Positions 6,386 to 10,676 of a stretch of DNA of 10,676 nt are shown piece by piece. The stretch is from JBMYQA01 sp049600855. GTDB taxonomy: Bacteria > Bacteroidota > Bacteroidia > Cytophagales > Flammeovirgaceae. Both the position numbers and the translations under genes were made by a program. Within the stretch, counting starts at the first letter, position 1, and each line of letters starts with the position of its first letter. The stretch lies in the NCBI GenBank assembly GCA_049600855.1, contig JBMYQA010000212.1, positions 1-10,676 on the forward strand. The letters are read 5' to 3'. Below the pieces are notes generated by a model. The model saw nothing but the letters and a program-made list of their open reading frames with translations, did not search any database and had not been told where the DNA came from.

Positions 6386-8443
6386 CTATTCATCTTGAAG
6401 GCAATAATATTCGCGGAGCATATACAAAGCTTCGTATTCTTCTTTGGTAATGCGAATGACTCTTTCCATTTCAATCGGACATCTAATGTAATCAAATTCG
6501 TCAAGAAGGTGGACGAGTTTAATATCGCATGTCGAATTATCAAGATTTTCGAGCGCTAACCAAGTTTTTTGGGTAGCCGCAGTATATGTTTTGAGTGCGG
6601 TCTTAAAAGCCACGTTTAGCGAGTCAGATGTATTTTCTAGCTTCCCTTCACGCTCTTGTTTCAAGAAGTCGTTCATTGTATTTGTAACTTGTGTTTTATA
6701 ATATTTTTGTAGACCTTGATGTGAAAGTGCTTGGGCACGTTCATTTTTTATGAAGGCAAAGATGGGATTAGGGTAATAGTTGCTCACCTGAGGTGAAGCG
6801 GTAAATGACCCCCCTTTCATTTTTGCCCACCGCAATAATGCAAACACTTTGGCAAAATCATTTAATCGAGCATATTCACTGATATGTTCAATTAATGTGG
6901 GCGAAACTTCCCGAAACTCCGTAATTTCTCCCAAATGTTCCCCCCAATAGAATCCTTCCATAGTTAAATAAGATTGAGTAGTCGCATTGGACGCAATGCC
7001 TTTCAATTGAACCTGCCCATGCTGAACATGAATTTCTAAAGGAATATCCGTTACTTTCCAATTATTATACCCTTTATCAAACCACGCCTCTACCAGTGAT
7101 TCATCAATTGTAGGAACTGCTCTAATTTCAGATTTAGAAATCGGCAAAATATCTGTCATAAGTGCTGCCCAACCCAGCTGCAAATGTTGGATAGAAGGAT
7201 GTATGATTACATTATACGTCTTATTAAAACCTGATCCTTCAACACCCACCAATCCAACTCCATCTCCTATTTCATAGTCCCTATTTGGTCCAAATATCAT
7301 TTCATAAGCTGCCTGAATATCTTCCACAAATAAGTCGGGGTATAAAACCTCTGTGCCATTTTCGAACTTGAATTCAAGGTGACCCATTTCCAAACCAGTT
7401 GTAGGGTGTGGTTCTGTAGGGGTGAACATGATCGTTTTTAAAGCAGGTAAATTACTTTTATCGATAACCTCATTTCCAAAAATTACCCCACCAAAGCCTT
7501 TGATATTCACCTTCATCGCTCCCATTTTTTTAGCAGCTCTTGTTGCATAATTTCGCTTAACAAAATGATTGTAAACGGCTCTTGAATGTGGGTTGTTCGG
7601 CCTAGCATTCATGGGCTTTTTGGGTAAATCTCCTAAAACACTTTGCGGTTTTACGGAGGGCTTGGTAGAAGACTGAGTAGCCTTTTTAGTGATGTTATTC
7701 AAATCTGCATCATGACGAGCCGCTTCATACTTATTCTGTAGTGCATCTCCCATATTTTTGATTCGTTGCTCCTGTGTTGGAGGAACTTTGGCTTTTTTCA
7801 AACCTCTTTCTATGGCATCTTTAGAAGATTTGCTGTTGCGAAGGATGTCATATACTAGATTGTCTGTTAAGCCCATGTAATACTTGAGTACTCCACGATT
7901 ACCACCTAAAGCACCACTTTCAGTATATTTACTGATTGTAGTAATTTGTGTTTTAATGTGCTTTGGCAAATTCACTTGACCATAACTGCTTGGATGTGTA
8001 AAGCTAATTTTTCGATCACCAAGTGGTTTTGCTATCAAATTTTTGAGTGGTGCTTCTGCTCTTGCACCATTATATTTTCGTGCTAAATCCTGAGACATTA
8101 ACGCCAATAAGCGCTCGCCCCCTTTGCCCCTTTGAGCAGGAACGGCTTCTGCAGCTTCATAAGCCATTTCTATTTTTCGGATCGCAGGAAAACTCCTCCA
8201 CTCGTTTTTTAAATAGGCAGGAGGTTGATAACCGTAACTGGCCAACAGTTGGCTCGTTCGGTCTACACTCGGAGTGGTGTACCGAGCAATTGACTGAACT
8301 GCATTATTCAAATCCTCCTTGGAAGGGTTTTGACCCAATAGCGGTGCCGTGATCATGTTCAAGCCCAGCAATAAAATGAGGGCAATACCGATTTGGCTCA
8401 TTGTTGTGCGAAACAATGAGTACTTTAATTTAGAGATATCCAT
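6386..8443 (-). CDS. Exported or membrane-anchored protein of unknown family, downstream partner of the EAD11 gene
   Basis: This is a 685-residue protein I do not recognise. The basic N-terminus (MDISKLKYSLFR) is followed by a hydrophobic core at about residues 18-37 ending in PLLGQ, a signal peptide or single anchor, so the bulk should be outside the cytoplasm. Residues about 40-250 are mostly helical and charged. A Lys/Ser/Thr/Pro linker at about 252-295 (STKPSVKPQS) separates a mixed alpha/beta region (about 300-500, with GFGGVIFGNEV, GHLEFKFENG and GDGVGLVGVEGSGFN). A helical part follows, with ARLNDFAKVFALLRWAKMKGG (about 555-575). The only three cysteines are near the end (about 639, 655, 681). 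No protease, nuclease or nucleotide-binding motif is evident. The start ATG (8441-8443) is 7 nt after the stop of the EAD11 gene and has no SD, so translation is probably coupled. M15 is a possible alternative start, but it would remove the basic n-region. It is certainly coding; the function is unknown. Confidence 0.85.
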   Translation of the reverse strand: MDISKLKYSLFRTTMSQIGIALILLLGLNMITAPLLGQNPSKEDLNNAVQSIARYTTPSVDRTSQLLASYGYQPPAYLKNEWRSFPAIRKIEMAYEAAEAVPAQRGKGGERLLALMSQDLARKYNGARAEAPLKNLIAKPLGDRKISFTHPSSYGQVNLPKHIKTQITTISKYTESGALGGNRGVLKYYMGLTDNLVYDILRNSKSSKDAIERGLKKAKVPPTQEQRIKNMGDALQNKYEAARHDADLNNITKKATQSSTKPSVKPQSVLGDLPKKPMNARPNNPHSRAVYNHFVKRNYATRAAKKMGAMKVNIKGFGGVIFGNEVIDKSNLPALKTIMFTPTEPHPTTGLEMGHLEFKFENGTEVLYPDLFVEDIQAAYEMIFGPNRDYEIGDGVGLVGVEGSGFNKTYNVIIHPSIQHLQLGWAALMTDILPISKSEIRAVPTIDESLVEAWFDKGYNNWKVTDIPLEIHVQHGQVQLKGIASNATTQSYLTMEGFYWGEHLGEITEFREVSPTLIEHISEYARLNDFAKVFALLRWAKMKGGSFTASPQVSNYYPNPIFAFIKNERAQALSHQGLQKYYKTQVTNTMNDFLKQEREGKLENTSDSLNVAFKTALKTYTAATQKTWLALENLDNSTCDIKLVHLLDEFDYIRCPIEMERVIRITKEEYEALYMLREYYCLQDE

Positions 8444-8450
8444 TTAGGTG

Positions 8451-9092
8451 CTAGTTTTTATTAAAATGTTTTAAGTATATCATTAATTTTTGCTTTGCCT
8501 CTTTTGCCTCATTTGGAAATTGGGCATCTGGAACAACATGTAATAATGCTGCTAACATCCGAGGACCATGTAATCGTGCTTGGTGGAAAGCATCTAACCA
8601 AAACGTCATTGACGGAACCTGATTAGGGTTGGGTAAATCAAATGCTTCAATAAGGGTGCTGTCTTCTGGATCTGCTTGTTTACGAAATTGATTTGCTTCA
8701 TTGATTACACTCAGTGCTCTCGTGGAATTAATTAACGTGGCATACGCTTCTACGATTCTTTGACTGATGTGATGGCCCTCAACCATTGGGCCTTGGGCAA
8801 ATTGATGCAAGTAATGAGCAGCTGCTTGTGCAGGTTCATTTTTATAATTTTCTAAATCTGTACAAATTTTTAATAATGCTTTAGATATTCGATTACGTTC
8901 TTGTCCTGCTGCCTCAAAACCGATTGTGCCTTCCATTTCTTTGGCGACAAGACCGTTTAAGCTGCGACTAGCCATCACGATAGCGTCATCAATCAACGGT
9001 TTATCACTAGATAAAAGGAGTAATGCGTCAATTGCTTCTTTCAATTTATCATTGCGGATAAGCTCTTTGATCTGTCGAATTTTCGCTTTCAT
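8451..9092 (-). CDS. Effector-associated domain 11 (EAD11) protein with unknown C-terminal domain
   Basis: This is a 213-residue cytoplasmic protein. Residues about 1-85 match the EAD11 pattern: an amphipathic opening MKAKIRQIKELIRNDKLKEA, a D-x-x-I-x-x-x-SRSLNGL core, and the closing GTIGFEAAGQERNRISKALL, in which the G-I-x-x-E-x-x-x-E-x-NRI-x-x-ALL spacing is characteristic. Known of the family: EADs are short helical adaptor domains of Bacteroidota, cyanobacteria and other multicellular-type bacteria that join sensor and effector proteins by like-with-like contacts in conflict or programmed-response systems. Residues about 90-213 are helical (HYLHQFAQGP, MTFWLDAFHQARLHGPRMLAALLHV) and not recognised; no enzyme motif is visible. 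It is first in a two-gene operon with the 685-residue exported protein, and the start ATG (9090-9092) has no SD. The EAD11 call rests on pattern recognition, not a search. Confidence 0.75.
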   Translation of the reverse strand: MKAKIRQIKELIRNDKLKEAIDALLLLSSDKPLIDDAIVMASRSLNGLVAKEMEGTIGFEAAGQERNRISKALLKICTDLENYKNEPAQAAAHYLHQFAQGPMVEGHHISQRIVEAYATLINSTRALSVINEANQFRKQADPEDSTLIEAFDLPNPNQVPSMTFWLDAFHQARLHGPRMLAALLHVVPDAQFPNEAKEAKQKLMIYLKHFNKN

Positions 9093-9424
9093 TTAGATTG
9101 CTCGTTAATGCTAATTTTATAAAATGATTTCAATGGTTAAAACATACATCAGTAAATGTATAAAGTTTACACGCAGTAACCTCCAAAATGTTTGGTAATT
9201 TAGCCTTTAAATCATGAAAATACATAGAATCATGTATACTTTCTCATCAATAATGAGTAGAGCTTTCTACTGTATCGTTCTAAAAAGTACTTCATAAAGC
9301 AGTAGAATGACTAGGGCGGATGAGTGTATTTTATTTTAAATAATAACGATTAAAGACAGGTATTCCCAAATAAATTTTTACCTTTGCAATCCAATTTTAA
9401 TTAGTTCTTTATTTTTATCATTTT
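9093..9424. other. Divergent intergenic region with clustered inverted repeats
   Basis: This is 332 bases with no credible gene and no tRNA-like fold. It must hold promoters for both the EAD11 operon (-) and rpsF (+). Inverted repeats seen: GTAAA/TTTAC (9152-9170), CCAAA-ATG-TTTGG (9183-9195), ATACAT-6-ATGTAT (9220-9237), CTCAT-5-ATGAG (9243-9257) and TTCTACTG-27-CAGTAGAA (9265-9307). On the minus strand TATGTTTT (9139-9146) is one base from the TAnnTTTG box and could serve the EAD11 operon, but its -33 element is not visible. Confidence 0.5.
9379..9386 (+). promoter_or_regulatory. Bacteroidota-type -7 promoter box for rpsF operon
   Basis: TACCTTTG is a perfect match to the phylum's TAnnTTTG -7 element. 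A start of transcription near 9393 would leave a leader of about 30 bases before the rpsF ATG. No clear TTTG -33 element is seen at the usual distance, which is common for this promoter class. Confidence 0.65.
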
Positions 9425-9784
9425 ATGAGTCAGAAAAATTACGAAACGGTATTCATTGTAAATCCCGTTTTATCTGAGCAGCAGATAAAGGATACCGTTG
9501 CCAAGTTTAAAAGCTTGGTGAGTGATCATGGTGGTGACCTCTACCACACAGAAGATTGGGGCTTAAAAAAATTAGCCTACGCAATCAACAATAAAACTAC
9601 AGGTTATTACAACCTGTTCGAGTTCAAAGCAGATCCTTCATTTATCAAAGCTTGGGAAACTGAGTTTAGACGTGATGAAAACGTAATTCGTCAAATCACT
9701 GTCCACTTAGATAGATATGCATTGGAATATGCGGAGAAAAGAAGAAAAAAAGGTTTTAACAAAAAAGAGGAGGCTGCATCATGA
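9425..9784 (+). CDS. rpsF: 30S ribosomal protein bS6
   Basis: This is 119 residues, with the family's opening YETVFIVNPVLSEQQIKDTV, the central GGDLYHTEDWGLKKLAYAI and YYNLFEFKADPSFIKAWETEFRRDENVIRQITVH, followed by a basic tail (EKRRKKGFNKKEEAAS). bS6 sits on the 30S platform and binds 16S rRNA as a heterodimer with bS18, encoded by the next gene. It starts at ATG 9425 after an AT-rich leader without SD. Its TGA (9782-9784) overlaps the rpsR ATG (ATGA), with no ssb or priB between them. The two adjacent GAG glutamate codons near its end form the SD of rpsR. Confidence 0.98.
   Translation: MSQKNYETVFIVNPVLSEQQIKDTVAKFKSLVSDHGGDLYHTEDWGLKKLAYAINNKTTGYYNLFEFKADPSFIKAWETEFRRDENVIRQITVHLDRYALEYAEKRRKKGFNKKEEAAS
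9768..9773 (+). promoter_or_regulatory. Strong Shine-Dalgarno sequence of rpsR
   Basis: AGGAGG, fully complementary to the usual 16S rRNA 3' tail, lies 7 nt before the rpsR ATG at 9781, an ideal spacing. It is embedded in the last codons of rpsF (GAG GAG GCT). No other start codon in this window has a comparable SD. In this phylum SDs are generally not used, so its presence here points to a special translational control. Confidence 0.75.
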
Positions 9785-10032
9785 CATTAATGAACGAACC
9801 TATCAATCGGAAGGAAGTAAAGAAAAAGTACTGCCGATTCAAGAAGTACAGAATCAATTACATTGATTACAAAGACCCTGAGTTCTTGATTAAATTCTTG
9901 AACGAGCAAGGCAAAATTCTTCCTAGAAGAATTACTGGTACAAGCCAGAAATACCAAAAGAAATTGTCTGTAGCCATCAAACGTGCTCGACATATCGCAA
10001 TTTTACCTTATGTAACTGACGGTTTAAAATAA
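9781..10032 (+). CDS. rpsR: 30S ribosomal protein bS18
   Basis: This is 83 residues. The typical core is KKKYCRFKKYRINYIDYKDPEFLIKFLNEQGKILPRRITGTS, then KYQKKLSVAIKRARHIAILPYV, the RNA-binding end of bS18. bS18 pairs with bS6 on the 30S platform near the 3' end of 16S rRNA. The start ATG 9781 overlaps the rpsF stop and is preceded by a strong SD; a second Met (9790) is less likely because the SD spacing fits the first. It ends in TAA, 45 bases before rplI. Confidence 0.98.
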   Translation: MTLMNEPINRKEVKKKYCRFKKYRINYIDYKDPEFLIKFLNEQGKILPRRITGTSQKYQKKLSVAIKRARHIAILPYVTDGLK

Positions 10033-10077
10033 GCCGTAGTTCTCTTTACTTAATCTGAAAGTATTTAATTGACAGTC

Positions 10078-10524
10078 ATGGAAATTATTTTAAAAGAAGA
10101 CGTAAAAGGGCTCGGTTACAAAGATGATCTTGTGACAGTTAAGCCCGGTTATGCAAGAAACTACCTGATTCCTCAAGGATTTGCTGTGATTGCTAGTGCA
10201 TCTAACAAAAAAATGTTAGCAGAAAACTTAAAGCAAGCAGCACACAAGAAAGCTAAAATCAAGCAAGATGCTGAAGATTTGGCGGCAAGAATCGGTGATT
10301 TGGAAATTGTGGTACAAGCTAAAGCAGGTGAGTCTGGTCGTATCTTCGGTGCGGTTACCCCACTTCAAATTGCAGAAGGCTTGAACGCAAAAGGATACGA
10401 AGTAGATCGTAAGAAAATCTCTTTTACTTCTGATATCAAAGAGTTAGGCGATTATACGGCTACCTTGGATTTACACAAAGAAGTAAAGCACACGGTTGCT
10501 GTTAAAGTAATATCTGCTGACTAA
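10078..10524 (+). CDS. rplI: 50S ribosomal protein bL9
   Basis: This is 148 residues, the family's usual length. The N-terminal rRNA-binding domain is MEIILKEDVKGLGYKDDLVTVKPGYARNYLIPQGFA with the signature GYARNYLIP. A long connecting helix follows (about 40-75, KKMLAENLKQAAHKKAKIKQ), then the C-terminal domain with SGRIFGAVTP. I chose ATG 10078 because the family begins MEIILKEDV; a TTG at 10069 would add three residues with no support. It is the third gene of the rpsF-rpsR-rplI operon and is followed by an intrinsic terminator. Confidence 0.98.
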   Translation: MEIILKEDVKGLGYKDDLVTVKPGYARNYLIPQGFAVIASASNKKMLAENLKQAAHKKAKIKQDAEDLAARIGDLEIVVQAKAGESGRIFGAVTPLQIAEGLNAKGYEVDRKKISFTSDIKELGDYTATLDLHKEVKHTVAVKVISAD

Positions 10525-10548
10525 TCCTTTTGAAACATAGTATTGTAG

Positions 10549-10577
10549 AAAGGCGCTCATTTGAGTGCCTTTTTTTA
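10549..10577 (+). terminator. Intrinsic terminator of the rpsF-rpsR-rplI operon
   Basis: Stem AAAGGCGCTC (10549-10558) / GAGTGCCTTT (10563-10572), 10 bp with one G-U pair and loop ATTT, continues into a run of T to 10576. It lies 24 bases after the rplI stop. The remaining 99 bases to the right edge show no gene I can support. Confidence 0.92.
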
Positions 10578-10676
10578 TGAGGTTGTCTAAGTGTACTCTA
10601 CCCGATGGTTTTGTAAGATGTTGATAATCAAATACATAAATTATGCTAGTCAACGTTTCAACGCTTTGACTCAATG

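Noticed and set aside
6374..6559. Short plus-strand frame opposite the end of the 685-residue gene
   Set aside because: It is a shadow of the minus-strand coding sequence, without its own start signal.
9387..9424. S6:S18-binding leader RNA ahead of rpsF
   Set aside because: With the -7 box at 9379-9386 the leader is only about 30 AT-rich bases, too short for that structure.
10648..10671. Inverted repeat AGTCAA/TTGACT near the right edge as a mobile-element end
   Set aside because: The arms are only 6 bp, with no adjoining transposase or target duplication in view.
10471..10674. Minus-strand frame at the right edge
   Set aside because: It overlaps the end of rplI and runs through its terminator; the composition is not protein-like.

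Overview
The window looks like a piece of a draft genome or metagenome scaffold (there is a 10-base N gap at 2960-2969) from a member of the Bacteroidota, plausibly a Saprospiria- or Cytophagales-like lineage. Reasons seen in the sequence: an AT-rich composition; start codons with almost no Shine-Dalgarno (SD) sequences; a TAnnTTTG-type -7 box ahead of rpsF; a LytS-type kinase paired with a LytTR regulator; a PD40/OmpA envelope protein; and an effector-associated-domain protein of the kind common in filamentous Bacteroidota. The lineage below phylum is inference.

Layout. 1-1755 (+): a tightly packed run made of the C-terminal part of a PLP-dependent amino-acid decarboxylase (cut by the left edge), a GNAT acetyltransferase, a very small three-helix membrane protein read from a TTG overlapping the previous stop codon, and a second (ElaA-like) GNAT. 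1848-3801 (+): a two-component system, LytS-type membrane histidine kinase plus LytTR response regulator. The regulator's 5' end is lost in the assembly gap. Two related hairpins (GGGTAAAT...GAATTTGCC) sit at the two ends of this operon, one touching the kinase start codon and one on the regulator stop codon. 4096-6345 (+): a secreted outer-membrane-type protein with a LamG-like front, a PD40 propeller, an acidic linker, a carboxypeptidase-regulatory-like domain and an OmpA peptidoglycan-binding domain. A strong bidirectional terminator follows.

6386-9092 (-): a two-gene operon of accessory character, inverted relative to everything else. The first gene encodes a small protein whose N-terminus matches effector-associated domain 11 (EAD11) and whose C-terminus is unrecognised. 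The second, 7 nt downstream, encodes a 685-residue exported or membrane-anchored protein that I do not recognise. EAD adaptors belong to Bacteroidota/cyanobacterial conflict and signalling systems, so this pair is the best candidate for an undescribed system in the window. The 332-base divergent spacer (9093-9424) contains several inverted repeats.

9425-10524 (+): the conserved ribosomal operon rpsF-rpsR-rplI, with a phylum-type promoter in front and an intrinsic terminator behind. rpsR is the only gene in the window with a strong SD (AGGAGG, 7 nt before its ATG, inside the end of rpsF). That is notable because in this phylum bS18 itself helps to block SD recognition, which suggests feedback control.
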